Positions 15,568 through 24,805 of a stretch of 64,000 bases of DNA are shown here, in pieces (positions within the stretch are counted from its first letter, which is position 1; the number at the start of each line of letters is the position of its first letter). A program made the position numbers and the translations under genes. Location of the stretch: the NCBI RefSeq assembly GCF_004004555.2, contig NZ_SACP01000009.1, positions 1-64,000 of the forward strand, written 5' to 3'. The DNA is from Methylobacterium oryzihabitans. Its GTDB lineage: Bacteria; Pseudomonadota; Alphaproteobacteria; Rhizobiales; Beijerinckiaceae. The notes under the pieces are model-generated. The model was not told the origin of the DNA, made no database searches, and worked only from the letters and a program-made list of their open reading frames with translations.

Positions 15568-16639
15568 CGCGACGACCTCGGCGCAGGATGAGAGCGAGAA
15601 AGAAGGGCACGCCGATCAGGGCCGTGACGATGCCGATCGGGACCGTGACGCCCGGAACGACGAGCTTGCTCACCGTGGAGGCCAGGGACAGGAGCAGCGC
15701 CCCCGTACAGAGGCTCATCGGGAGCAGGAGGCGGTGGTCCTCCCCCGTCAGCAGCCGGGCGAGGTGCGGTCCGACCAGGCCGACGAAGCCGATCGTCCCG
15801 ACGAAGGCCACCGCCACGCCGGTCAGAACGCTGATCCGCACCATCGCGCCGAGACGCAGGCGGTCGACATCGACCCCGAGCGTCCGTGCCCGCTCAGCCC
15901 CGAACCGGAGCGCGGTCAGGCCCGGGGCGGCGCGCAGCGACAGCGGCACGGTTCCCCCCAGGACGAGGGCCAGCACCGTGATTTGCGGCCAGTCGGTTCG
16001 AGTCACGTTGCCCATGGTCCAGAACACGAGCTGCTGCAGCGCCTGCTCCGTCGCGGCGAATTGCAGGAGCGCGACCAGCGCGTTGAAGGAGAAGAACAGG
16101 GCGATCCCGAACAGAACGACACCGTCGCGACCGCCCCGCAGCCGCGACAGCGCCTGAAGGAGCAGGGCTGCCCCGAACGCGAACGCGAACGCGTAGGCCG
16201 GCAGGATCCAGCTCGGCGGCAGGTTCGGGAGCGTCGTGCCCAGCACGATGCAGAGGGCCGCCCCGAAGGTCGCGGCGGAGGACAGGCCCAGGGTGAAGGG
16301 GCTCGCCAGGGGATTGTCGAGCACCGTCTGCATCTCCGTCCCGGCCAGCGACAAGGCTGCGCCGACGAGGATCGCGGTCACCGCCGGGGGCAGCCGGAGC
16401 GCGCGCACGATCGTCGCCTCGGCGACCGTCACGCCGGACGGGTCGAGGAGCGCGCGCAGCACACGGTCCGGCGACAGCAGGGCGGGACCGGTGGCCAGGT
16501 CGAGGAGGAACGCGAGCCCGACGCCGAGGACGGCGAGGATCAGCCATCCTTTGCGCCGAGCCTGCCTCCGGCGGTAGCGCGCGGCGAGATCCTCTTCCGT
16601 CTCCCGGGACGCGGAAGGCTGCGTGGTGAGGGCGGTCAT
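15560..16639 (-). CDS. iron-siderophore ABC transporter permease (FecCD family)
   Basis: 359 aa from the ATG at 16639, which overlaps the binding-protein stop by 4 nt. A charged cytoplasmic N-terminus (DLAARYRRRQARRKG) is followed by about nine to ten hydrophobic segments typical of the BtuC/FecCD fold. Family marks are GAALSLAGTEMQTVLDNPLASPFTLGLS near residue 95 and the coupling region GFVGLVGPHLARLLTGEDHR near residue 275. Only one permease gene is present, so it would act as a homodimer. Confidence 0.85.
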   Translation of the reverse strand: MTALTTQPSASRETEEDLAARYRRRQARRKGWLILAVLGVGLAFLLDLATGPALLSPDRVLRALLDPSGVTVAEATIVRALRLPPAVTAILVGAALSLAGTEMQTVLDNPLASPFTLGLSSAATFGAALCIVLGTTLPNLPPSWILPAYAFAFAFGAALLLQALSRLRGGRDGVVLFGIALFFSFNALVALLQFAATEQALQQLVFWTMGNVTRTDWPQITVLALVLGGTVPLSLRAAPGLTALRFGAERARTLGVDVDRLRLGAMVRISVLTGVAVAFVGTIGFVGLVGPHLARLLTGEDHRLLLPMSLCTGALLLSLASTVSKLVVPGVTVPIGIVTALIGVPFFLALILRRGRRDA

Positions 16640-17760
16640 CGCGGGCCGATCCAGTAGGTGCCGTCCATCGGGACCGCGAGGAAGCGGGCATTGAGCTCGG
16701 CGAGGGTCGCCTCCGGATCGAGGTCGCCCGTCAGGTCCGGGTGCAGCCACTTGGCCAGGACCTCGACCGCCAGCACGTTCACCGGGGAGGTACTGAAGCC
16801 CTGCCAGAGGCCGTACGCTCTTCCCGAGCGGATCGCGGAGAGCTGCGCGAGGCCCGGGCTCTGAAGCACCGTCGCGAGGGTAGTCTGCGCCGTGTCACGC
16901 GCGACGCCCGTGCCGAGCACCACGCCGCCCCGGCCGGAAAGGTGGCTTCCCCCGGTCGCGACGTAGACGGGTGGATCGAGGCCGAGCAGCGCCTCGGCGC
17001 TGACCTGGCCTGCGGCACCGGGCAGGAGCGAAGCCGCCGCGTTCAAGCCCCCAGCGGCCAGGATGTCGTCGGTGAAGGTCCCCTGGCCAGGGGAGAAGCA
17101 GCAGGGCGTGGCCCCGGCATGGGCGTGCAGGAACACAGCGGGCGTCGCTGCCCGAGCGGCCAGGCTGGCCGCCACGGTCGAGAGATGCGCCTCGATGAAG
17201 CCCGTGAAGTCCTCGGCCTCCCGTTCCCGGCCGAGCAGACGACCGAGCAGGCGCATCACGGGGGCGGTATCGCGCAAAGGGTGACCGTGAAGGTCGATCA
17301 CCGCGACCGGGATACCTGCCGCAGCGAGCGCGCCCAGCAGCGGATTGCCGCCGTCGGGCCCGGTCGCGCCGGCCTGGGCGCGGTCGAGGATCACGAGGTC
17401 GGGCGCGAGGGCGATCGCCTGCTCCGCCGGAAAGCCGCCGGGGCCCGCCTCGATCACCGGCAGCGCGACGAGGCGCGGGAAGCGCGCCACATAGGCCTTG
17501 TGGATGTCGGGATTCTGCCGCGGAAGGTCGCGGCCGACGGCGACGAGGCGATCGACCACCGCATGGTCGAGGATGGCGAGGGCGGGCAGAATGCGGCCGG
17601 CGGCGAGCAGAATGCGCCGGGCCGGCGCTCCCAGCGTGACGGCGCGGCCGAGACTGTCCGTGGCCGTCACGGGCTCCGCTCTCGCGCCATGCGACACGAT
17701 CGGGAGGGTTGCCGCGAGCATGAAGGCTCCGGCCGCGAACGCGCGCGTCAAACGGTGCAT
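16636..17760 (-). CDS. iron-siderophore periplasmic binding protein
   Basis: 374 aa from the ATG at 17760, which overlaps the esterase gene by 13 nt. The signal peptide is MHRLTRAFAAGAFMLAATLP...ARA. The mature protein begins with the family-typical TATDSLGRAVTLGAPARRILLAAG, followed by ALAPDLVILDRAQ, the linking helix and a C-terminal lobe, as in FepB/FecB-type cluster A-II/III proteins. It delivers the ferric chelate to the permease encoded just downstream. The coupled order receptor-esterase-binding protein-permease-ATPase fits a catecholate system. Confidence 0.8.
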   Translation of the reverse strand: MHRLTRAFAAGAFMLAATLPIVSHGARAEPVTATDSLGRAVTLGAPARRILLAAGRILPALAILDHAVVDRLVAVGRDLPRQNPDIHKAYVARFPRLVALPVIEAGPGGFPAEQAIALAPDLVILDRAQAGATGPDGGNPLLGALAAAGIPVAVIDLHGHPLRDTAPVMRLLGRLLGREREAEDFTGFIEAHLSTVAASLAARAATPAVFLHAHAGATPCCFSPGQGTFTDDILAAGGLNAAASLLPGAAGQVSAEALLGLDPPVYVATGGSHLSGRGGVVLGTGVARDTAQTTLATVLQSPGLAQLSAIRSGRAYGLWQGFSTSPVNVLAVEVLAKWLHPDLTGDLDPEATLAELNARFLAVPMDGTYWIGPR

Positions 17761-18605
17761 CGAGTGGCTCCGGGAGGGGCGAGGAGGAAGGGCAGCGCGC
17801 GGCCGAGCGCGACGGGGACCACCGAGGCGTGGTTCTCGTCCTCGAAGACGTGGAAGCGGATGTCGGCCCCCGTGCCCCCTCGCCTCCGCAGGGCTTCGGC
17901 GGCGGCCCGGGCATTGGCGACCATGGCGCGGTCTTCGAGGCCACCCTCGGCGGGCAGGGCCGACCGCGCCGAGGGCTGCTCGAGGGCACCGACCGCGATC
18001 ATCAGCCGGACGGCGTGCGAGATCGGCGCCGCGCCCCAGGCCCGCACCAGGGCTCGGTCGTCGAACCACAGCGACGGGCTGGCGGCCGCGTAGGCAGCGA
18101 AGGCCGAGGGCCGGGTCAGGACCGCGTGGAGGACGAAGAGGCCGCCGAGCGAGTGCCCGAACAGGGCACGGCGCTGGCCGGAGAGGTGGAAGCGAGCCTC
18201 GACCATCGGGGCAAGTTCGCCGGTGAGGAAGTCGAGGAAGGTCTCCGCTCCCCCGGTCTCCCGGTCGTTTCCCGCCTCACTGGTGCGCAGGGGCGTGAAA
18301 TCGTAGAGGCGCCGCGGCACGTCCACCACATCGTCCGTCGGATAGCCGATGCCGATGGCGACCGCCGGGCGCACGCCGGTGACTTCAGGCCGGCGCGCCC
18401 GCATCCGCAGGCTGTCGACGAGCGTGCCGAACCAGGCATTCCCGTCGAGGAGGTAGACGGCGTCCCAGCCGTCCCGCGGCATCGGCGTGTCGGGCCAGGC
18501 GAGGAAGATGCGGTAGGGTCGGCCCGACCGCGAGCGGATGTCCCACCGCTCGGTATTGGGCAGTTGCACGGGAGTCGGGAGCACGGGCTCCCCGCATGTC
18601 GACAT
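17748..18605 (-). CDS. Fes/IroE-like alpha/beta-hydrolase esterase
   Basis: 285 aa without a signal peptide. Features of the esterase-D/IroE class: AVYLLDGNAWFGTLVDSL near residue 49, the nucleophile elbow GHSLGG near residue 149, SPSLWFDDRAL, and the late catalytic His in DENHASVV near residue 260. Enzymes of this family hydrolyse ester bonds of ferric-catecholate siderophores such as enterobactin and salmochelin to release iron. It starts 3 nt after the TonB receptor gene and overlaps the binding-protein gene. This gene is the main reason to expect a triester or related catecholate substrate; ordinary esterase activity remains possible. Confidence 0.75.
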   Translation of the reverse strand: MSTCGEPVLPTPVQLPNTERWDIRSRSGRPYRIFLAWPDTPMPRDGWDAVYLLDGNAWFGTLVDSLRMRARRPEVTGVRPAVAIGIGYPTDDVVDVPRRLYDFTPLRTSEAGNDRETGGAETFLDFLTGELAPMVEARFHLSGQRRALFGHSLGGLFVLHAVLTRPSAFAAYAAASPSLWFDDRALVRAWGAAPISHAVRLMIAVGALEQPSARSALPAEGGLEDRAMVANARAAAEALRRRGGTGADIRFHVFEDENHASVVPVALGRALPFLLAPPGATRCTV

Positions 18606-18608
18606 GGT

Positions 18609-20975
18609 TCACCAGCGATAGGACACGGTGGCGAGGATCGTGCGGCTCGTCCCGTAGAAGCACTGGTTGGCCGAGGCGCAAGCCGAGACGTACTGCTTGT
18701 CGAACAGGTTGGTGGCATTCACGGCGGCGGTGAGCCCCTTCAGCGACGGGTTCACGGCCCCGAAATCGTAGTGGACCTGGGCGTCGGCGAGCAGGACGCC
18801 CGGCACCTTGTAGGCGGCCGAGTTGATCGCGTCGCCGAACGAGGAGCCGACGTAGCGCAGGCCGCCGCCGAAGCCGAAGCCGCGCCATTCTCCGCTCTGG
18901 ATGGTGTAGTCACCCCAGCCGCTGATCGTCCGGTCCGGCACGCCGACCGGGCGCTTGCCCCGCACCGCGACCCCGTCCGTCACCACGGAACTGCGGGTGA
19001 CGGTGACGTCGGCGTAGCCGTAGGCGGCGATCAGCGCGAGGCCGGGCAGCGGCGAGGCCTTGGCGCTGAACTCCACGCCGCGCGAGTTGATCGTGCCGGT
19101 CTGGACCTGGCAGACGGTGGCGCTGCATCCGGTGACAGCCGTGTTGGTGCCGGTATGTGCCGTGTCGGTGGTGAGGACGTTGTACTGCGTGAGATCGAAG
19201 GCCGCGACCTGCAGCAGGGCATCGACGCCCGGCGGCTGGTACTTGAGGCCGGCCTCGACCTGCTCCCCGGTCGTCGGCCGGAACGCCACGCCGCCGAACC
19301 CGGTCCCCGCCTGCGGCTCGAACGATGTCGCGTAATCCGCGAACGGCGCGAGGCCGTTCTCGAACTGATAGAGCAGGCCCACGCGCCAGGTCGTCGCCTC
19401 GCTGTCCGTCCTGGCGAGCGTCGTGCGTCCGGTGGACAGGGTCGTGGTCTGCGCCCGGTTCCGTGCCCAGTCATGGCGCAGGCCGACCTGCAGGTTCCAG
19501 TTGCCCCACTGGATCTGGTCCTCGCCGTAGAGGCCGAGCTGGCTGTTGTCCTGGCGCTGCTCGGTCGTGATGGTCGGCACCGTGAAGGCGCCGTAGGCCG
19601 CGGTGAGGTAATTGACGTAGCTTGTCGTTCCGGTGCCGTAACGGGCGCTCGGACCGGTCCAGAGATAGCCCAGCCCGGTCAGCACCGTGTGCTTGAGCGG
19701 CCCCGTCCAGACATGCGCCTCCGCCTCGTTGTCGAGGGCGACCGCGTCGAGGCTCTCGACGTAGGCCTGCGGCGTGCGGGCAAGGCACAGGTTGGTTCGG
19801 CCACCGCAGAGGGAGGCGGCCGCGAAGGCGCTGCCGCCCGCGGGCACCGAGAATGCCTTGAAGTCGGTATCGAGGTGGAAGTAGCGGAAGTTCTGGCGCA
19901 AGGTCAGCGTGTCGTCGACAGCGTGCTCGAACTGATAGCTGAAGGCCGATTGCTCGCGCCGGAAGCTGTTGTAGAGCGGATTGCCGCTCTGGAAGGTGTA
20001 GGGGATCTGGCCGTTGGGGTTGCGCAGCAGGGTCCCGAGAGCCGGCATCCAGTTCGACTGGAAGCTGTTGGGATCGCGTTGGTAGAGGCCCTGCACCGAC
20101 AGGGTCGTGCCGGCATCCGGGCGCCAGGTCAGCATCGGGGCGATCATCATCCGCTGGTCGGCGCTGTCCTTGACCGCGTTGTCGGTGTCGCGCCCCAGGC
20201 CGATCAGCCGGTATAGCAGGCGCCCTTCCGGGGCGACCGGTCCGCTCAGGTCGAAACCGCCCTCGACGTGCCCGAAATTGCCGATCCGGGTGAGCACCTC
20301 GTTGTATGGCACCGAGAGCGGGCGCTTGCCGACGAGATTGACGAGGCCGCCGGGATTGGACTGGCCGTAGAGCACGGAGGCCGGCCCGTGCAGCACGTCG
20401 ATGCGCTCGAGGAGGTACGGCTCGATCGACGGGATCGCGTAGTTCACGCCCTTGGGCAGGCGCAGGTTGTCGAGGAACTGCACGTAGCTGGCATTGCCGC
20501 CGAAGCCGCCGAAGCCGCGGATGAAGACGCTATCCGAGCGATTGCCGCTCCGGGTCTCGGACGCGAGGCCGGGCTCGTAGCGCAGGGCCTGGCTGACGGT
20601 GAGCGAGGCCTGCGCCTCGATCTGCGCGCGAGGCACCACCGTGATCGACTGGGGCGTGCGCGCGATCGGCGTCGCGGTCTTCGTGCCGGTCGCCGTGACG
20701 GCCGGGGCGTAGGCCCCCGGAAGGAGGCCGCCCGCCCCGTCCACCGAGATCGCGTCCAGCGCGATCTCCCCGACCGGTGGGGCAGGCTCGGCCCGGGCAA
20801 CTGCACCGGGAAGCGAGGCGAGCGCGCCACCGAGCAGGAGAAGTGTCGGCCAAGCCTCGCAACGAGCGTGTGACCCGCGGCGCGGATGTGAGATGTGCGG
20901 CACGTTCGTCGTTCCCGAATGGGGCCTCGCAGGTTCGCGCGTCGTCGAATTCCCGCAGGGCGCAGGGCCGCTCAT
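18609..20975 (-). CDS. TonB-dependent ferric-siderophore receptor
   Basis: 788 aa from the ATG at 20975; a GTG at 20903 would give a tighter signal peptide (PTLLLLGGALASLPGAVARA), so the first 24 residues may not be translated. The plug domain shows ATPIARTPQSITVVPRAQIEAQ, then RYEPGLASETR and VLYGQSNPGGLVNLVGKRP. The beta-barrel ends in the terminal aromatic residue TVSYRW, as expected for an outer-membrane barrel. Near the C-terminus a YVSACASANQCFYG motif with two cysteines marks the FhuA/FpvA-like siderophore class. It is preceded by a PchR-like regulator and an inverted repeat, and followed by an esterase and an ABC transporter. Confidence 0.88.
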   Translation of the reverse strand: MSGPAPCGNSTTREPARPHSGTTNVPHISHPRRGSHARCEAWPTLLLLGGALASLPGAVARAEPAPPVGEIALDAISVDGAGGLLPGAYAPAVTATGTKTATPIARTPQSITVVPRAQIEAQASLTVSQALRYEPGLASETRSGNRSDSVFIRGFGGFGGNASYVQFLDNLRLPKGVNYAIPSIEPYLLERIDVLHGPASVLYGQSNPGGLVNLVGKRPLSVPYNEVLTRIGNFGHVEGGFDLSGPVAPEGRLLYRLIGLGRDTDNAVKDSADQRMMIAPMLTWRPDAGTTLSVQGLYQRDPNSFQSNWMPALGTLLRNPNGQIPYTFQSGNPLYNSFRREQSAFSYQFEHAVDDTLTLRQNFRYFHLDTDFKAFSVPAGGSAFAAASLCGGRTNLCLARTPQAYVESLDAVALDNEAEAHVWTGPLKHTVLTGLGYLWTGPSARYGTGTTSYVNYLTAAYGAFTVPTITTEQRQDNSQLGLYGEDQIQWGNWNLQVGLRHDWARNRAQTTTLSTGRTTLARTDSEATTWRVGLLYQFENGLAPFADYATSFEPQAGTGFGGVAFRPTTGEQVEAGLKYQPPGVDALLQVAAFDLTQYNVLTTDTAHTGTNTAVTGCSATVCQVQTGTINSRGVEFSAKASPLPGLALIAAYGYADVTVTRSSVVTDGVAVRGKRPVGVPDRTISGWGDYTIQSGEWRGFGFGGGLRYVGSSFGDAINSAAYKVPGVLLADAQVHYDFGAVNPSLKGLTAAVNATNLFDKQYVSACASANQCFYGTSRTILATVSYRW

Positions 20976-21041
20976 AGGAAACGAGGGCCGATGCCGACAA
21001 TTGCTGCGACTTTCGGGATCCGGACTTTCCCTTTCGGTCTG

Positions 21042-21060
21042 AATCGGAACAATTCCGATT
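21042..21060. promoter_or_regulatory. inverted repeat between regulator and receptor
   Basis: AATCGGAA-CAA-TTCCGATT is a perfect 8-bp inverted repeat just after the AraC-type regulator stop and about 67 bp before the ATG of the receptor. It could be an operator for the receptor or a weak terminator; there is no T-run on the minus strand. Confidence 0.4.
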
Positions 21061-21065
21061 TGACC

Positions 21066-21947
21066 TCAGCGCAAGTCGCGCGGCGAGACGCCGAAACGAC
21101 TGCGAAACAACGTCGAGAAGTAGGCTGGTGTGTACCCGACCCGGTAGGCCGTCTCGGCGACGCCGCTCTCACCCGCTGCCAGCAAGGTGTAGGCGAGCTG
21201 CAGCCGGTATTCCTGAAGGAATTCCGGGATGCCCGTTCCGAACAGGCGCCGGAACGCCAGACCGAGGGCCTTCGCGTTCAGGCCCACCATCGCGGCGAGC
21301 TGCGACACGACGAGGGGCTCGGCGTAGCGCTGCACCAGGATGTCCCGTACGGCGGTCGCGCGCTCGACCTCGCTCGCGGACAATCCGCTTCCGGCCTCCG
21401 ACAGGCCGTCGGCGGGCAGGCAGATCTCGATCGCGCAGGCCACGAGTTCCAGGCCCTTGCCGAGGAGGAACAGGTCGCGGGCCATGCCCTGGATCGGGCA
21501 TACCATGATCTGCGCGGCGATCGATCGCACGACGGCATCGGCGCCCGCAGTCAGGAAGGCAGGCGCGTGGCCACCGGCGTGCTGCGTTGCGCGCGCGAGC
21601 AAGGCGTCGAAGGGGATGCCGGTATGGGACTGGGCGGCCCCGACCGACAGATGGACGAGGGCATATCGGAAGGTCTGCTTCGGCGGAAAGACCTGCTCGC
21701 GGCGATGCGCCGAGCTGCTGAGGATGAGGCTGACGGACGGCGCCTTGACCCGGATTGCGGGACGATCGTCGATCCGGCACGACATGCGCCCGTCGAGGGT
21801 CACCGCGACAGTCAGGCCTCTCTTGAAGGGTTCGATGACGCGCCGCTCTTCGACGAACTCGTTCTCGCCAGTCGAAATGACGAGTTCGCCGCCGAGCAAC
21901 GGCATGAAATTTCTCGGCAGCAGGATGCTGTTGATCGGGGTCGACAT
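21066..21947 (-). CDS. AraC-family regulator, PchR-like
   Basis: 293 aa. An N-terminal sensing domain of about 180 residues is followed by a two-part AraC helix-turn-helix region: VSQLAAMVGLNAKALGLAFRRLFGTGIPEFLQEYRL and GVAETAYRVGYTPAYFSTLFRSRFGVSPRDLR. The GLNAKALGLAFRRLFG and YFSTLFRSRFG signatures are typical of PchR, YbtA and related regulators that sense incoming siderophore. It lies immediately upstream of, and on the same strand as, the TonB receptor, and probably activates that operon in response to the ligand and low iron. Confidence 0.85.
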   Translation of the reverse strand: MSTPINSILLPRNFMPLLGGELVISTGENEFVEERRVIEPFKRGLTVAVTLDGRMSCRIDDRPAIRVKAPSVSLILSSSAHRREQVFPPKQTFRYALVHLSVGAAQSHTGIPFDALLARATQHAGGHAPAFLTAGADAVVRSIAAQIMVCPIQGMARDLFLLGKGLELVACAIEICLPADGLSEAGSGLSASEVERATAVRDILVQRYAEPLVVSQLAAMVGLNAKALGLAFRRLFGTGIPEFLQEYRLQLAYTLLAAGESGVAETAYRVGYTPAYFSTLFRSRFGVSPRDLR

Positions 21948-22418
21948 CGCGTCACGGTCTTCATCGGCCCGCCCTTGTCAAGGAGGGTCAGGCTCGACTT
22001 TGAATGATATGAATGTGCAACACCGATCAGCCTACGGATTGATCTGCTCCGAGCTTTGGACGCTGCGCGTGTGAACCTACCGCATGGCGGGAACGGTCGA
22101 TAGCCTTGATCTTCGACCTGCGTCTCCCGAGCCGGGCGCCGGTCCCGCGCGTGTCGTCGGGCGTAGGGCTGACGGCGCAGGGCTGCTGCCGCCACGTTGA
22201 CGGCTCGTTAACGGCAACGCCTTCTCCCGTCGGCTTCTCCCACATCCCCCGGGCACGTCAGAGGCCCCTACGCCCTCAGCGGTGTACGCGCCGCCATCGC
22301 GGCGGCGATCGAACGGTTCGTCGCCATCCCTCGCTCCGAATTTCGGACAGTCGATATCTCGCGCGGGACAGACCGCCGACGCGGCCCGAAAAGGGCGGGA
22401 CTTGCGCCGTCTCGCCTA
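21948..22418. other. intergenic, regulator promoter region
   Basis: 470 bp between the start of the PchR-like regulator and the stop of the second TonB receptor, all on the minus strand. Near the regulator it contains a short repeated ATTCATATCATTCA element and an AT-rich stretch that could be its promoter. A GCCC-GAAAA-GGGC hairpin near 22390 follows the receptor stop but has no T-tract. I see no gene. Confidence 0.4.
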
Positions 22419-24644
22419 TCACCAGCGGTAGCTCGCACTGGCGATCACGCGGCGCGCATCGCCGTAGTAGCAGGCATTCGCGGAGATGCAGGCGCTGACG
22501 TACCGCCGATCGGCGACGTTGGTCGCGTTGATGGCGAAGCGCCAGCCGTCGCGGACGTAGTGCACCTGCGCGTCGAACAGGACGAAGTCGGGCACGGTCA
22601 GGGAATTGTCGACCGTGGCGTAGGACTTGCCGACGTAGCGCACGCCGCCGCCGAAGCCTAAGCCGGCCAGGGGCCCGGTCGGGATCGTGTAGTCGGCAAA
22701 CAGAGACGCGAAGGTCTGCGGCACGCCGGCCGGCGTGCGGCCGATGCGGGCGGCTGAACCGTCGGCGACCGTTTTCAGTTCGTATTTCGTGAACGACGCC
22801 GTGACGGCGAAGTCGGGCGTGATGGTGGCCTGCAGCCCGAGCTCGACGCCGCGCGAGCGCACCGCGCCGATCTGGATCGTGTTGTTGATGTTGGCCGGGT
22901 CCGATGTCGAGACGTTGGTGCGGATGAGGTCGAACACCGCGGCGGTGGCGAGCAGCGGCAGGCCCGGCGGCTGGTACTTGATGCCGGCCTCGTACTGATC
23001 GCCGGTCTCTGGCTTGAACGGCTGGCTGTAGAAGTCGACGCCGATCACCGGGTTGAAGAAGGTCGCGTAGCTCAGGTACGGCGCCAGCCCGAAATCGAAG
23101 TTGTAGATCAGGCCGTAGCGCTGCGTCCCGGCGGCGGCGTGCTGCTCGGTCGCGCCCCGGGTCAGCTTGTTGAAGACGTCGTTCTCGGTGAAGTCGCCGC
23201 GACCGCTGGCGACGAGGGTGAGCTCTGGCGTCAGCTTGATCTGGTCCTGCGCGTAGACGCCGAGCTGGTTGAAGAAGCTGCGCGTCACGGAATACGGGAC
23301 CGCGAGCGGGGTCGGAACCCCGTAGACCGGCGACAGGATGTTGAACCGGAGGCCGGGCAGGTTCGCGGCGGTCGAGCTGCGCGCGTTCGTGCCGTCGAGG
23401 TCGGCCTGCTTGTAGTCGAGGCCCATCAGCAGGGTGTGGTGGAACGGGCCGGTGTCGAAGCGGGCCTCGATCTGGGTGTCGACGTTGAACACGCCGGCGC
23501 GGCCCGAGGATTGCGAGCGGTAGCGGTTGAGCACCGTCTGGTTCGTCCCGGTGACGTAGCTGCCGAAGATCAGCGTATTGTCGTAGGCCTCGGTGAAGGC
23601 GTAGCGCAGGTTCTGCCGGACCGTGAACACGTCGTCGAAGCGGTGCTCGAACTCGTAGCCGGCATAGGCCTGGGTGCGCCGGTAGCGGTTGGCCTCCGGG
23701 TCGTTGACGTTGAGGTTGAGGGGGATGCGCAGCCCGAGCGCCTGCGGACGGACCGTGCCGACATAGGGCAGGAAGCCGCCGATGCGGCCGCTCTCGTCGT
23801 GCTGGTAGCTCGTGAGCACGGTGAACGTCGTTGCGGCATCGGGCCGGTAGGTGAAGGACGGGGCGATGTAGCCGCGGTTGTCGTCCGTGCCGTCGAGCTG
23901 CGTTCCGCCGTTATGCCCGATGCCGGTCAGGCGGTAGAACCAGTGGCCGTCCGCGTCGGCAGGGCCGCCGAGGTCGATCCCGAGATATTTCTGCCCGAAG
24001 GAGCCGCCGCCGGTCTCGATGTAACGGAGCGGCTCGAGGGTCGGACGCTTGCTGATCAGGTTGACGAGGCCGCCGGGACCGCCCTGCCCGAACAGCACTG
24101 CGGCGGGGCCGCGCAGGATCTCGATGCGCTCGAGCCCGAACGGGTCGACCTGGAAGCCGGCAAAGCCGTAGTTCAGGAGTTGCAGCGAGTTGAGATAGAG
24201 GCCTGTGTCGTTGGCGGTGAAGCCGCGGATCAGGAAGAAGTCCTGGCGCGTCCCGGGCCCGTAGGTCCCGCCGTAGACGCCGGGCACGTAACGCAGGGCC
24301 TCCGCCACGGTGAGGTCGCGCTGGGCGTCGAGCTGCTGGCGGCCGACGACGCTGATGGATTGCGGCGTCTCGATCAGGGGTGTGTTGGTCTTCGTCGCGG
24401 TCGCGGAGCGGGTCGCCACGAAGCCGTCGAGCGGGCCGCGCGGATCCTCCACGGCCGGGCCGCCGGCCCGGGCGGGGCCGCCCGTACCCGAGCCGGCCAC
24501 GGTGATCTCCTCCAGCGCCACGACCGGCTCGGACGATGCCGCCTGCGCGTGCGCAACACCGACCGGGGCCGCGAGGGCGCCAAGCGAAACGCCGGTGAGC
24601 GCAAGGCGGCGCAGGATGCGCGACGGCATCGGAGAGTCCTTCAT
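22419..24644 (-). CDS. TonB-dependent ferric-siderophore receptor
   Basis: 741 aa from the ATG at 24644; the ATG five codons later, preceded by AAGGA, is equally plausible. The signal peptide ends near AHAQ. The plug shows TNTPLIETPQSISVVGRQQLDAQ and a conserved RGF (LIRGFTANDT), and the beta-barrel finishes in the terminal aromatic motif SASYRW. Near the C-terminus YVSACISANACYYGDARR has the same two-cysteine motif as the other receptor, so both belong to one subfamily. It lies after the Fhu-type operon on the same strand, separated by 161 bp that carries a direct repeat, so it may have its own promoter. A hydroxamate substrate is suggested only by the fhu-like neighbours. Confidence 0.87.
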   Translation of the reverse strand: MKDSPMPSRILRRLALTGVSLGALAAPVGVAHAQAASSEPVVALEEITVAGSGTGGPARAGGPAVEDPRGPLDGFVATRSATATKTNTPLIETPQSISVVGRQQLDAQRDLTVAEALRYVPGVYGGTYGPGTRQDFFLIRGFTANDTGLYLNSLQLLNYGFAGFQVDPFGLERIEILRGPAAVLFGQGGPGGLVNLISKRPTLEPLRYIETGGGSFGQKYLGIDLGGPADADGHWFYRLTGIGHNGGTQLDGTDDNRGYIAPSFTYRPDAATTFTVLTSYQHDESGRIGGFLPYVGTVRPQALGLRIPLNLNVNDPEANRYRRTQAYAGYEFEHRFDDVFTVRQNLRYAFTEAYDNTLIFGSYVTGTNQTVLNRYRSQSSGRAGVFNVDTQIEARFDTGPFHHTLLMGLDYKQADLDGTNARSSTAANLPGLRFNILSPVYGVPTPLAVPYSVTRSFFNQLGVYAQDQIKLTPELTLVASGRGDFTENDVFNKLTRGATEQHAAAGTQRYGLIYNFDFGLAPYLSYATFFNPVIGVDFYSQPFKPETGDQYEAGIKYQPPGLPLLATAAVFDLIRTNVSTSDPANINNTIQIGAVRSRGVELGLQATITPDFAVTASFTKYELKTVADGSAARIGRTPAGVPQTFASLFADYTIPTGPLAGLGFGGGVRYVGKSYATVDNSLTVPDFVLFDAQVHYVRDGWRFAINATNVADRRYVSACISANACYYGDARRVIASASYRW

Positions 24645-24686
24645 GATGTCACCCCTCGTGCATGACGCGAACCGGCCACGCTGTTA

Positions 24687-24704
24687 TTCGATATTATTTC
24701 GATA
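24687..24704. promoter_or_regulatory. direct repeat upstream of second receptor
   Basis: TTCGATA occurs twice (24687-24693 and 24698-24704), 11 bp apart, in the AT-rich 161-bp gap before the receptor gene. A spacing of one helical turn is usual for AraC-type binding half-sites, so this is a candidate regulator site. No dedicated regulator is adjacent. Confidence 0.35.
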
Positions 24705-24805
24705 GTTCTTGTTAGCCCGGGCATCACCGCTCGGTTGATTTGGTTCAACTGGGTCTGACCGTTGCTACCGGCCCTTCTCGCGGGACGGATGGGAGGCGGC
24801 GGCAC

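Noticed and set aside
24645..24805. A cobalamin or other riboswitch before the second TonB receptor
   Set aside because: The gap lacks the conserved B12-box-type sequence and is too short; the direct repeat is a simpler explanation.
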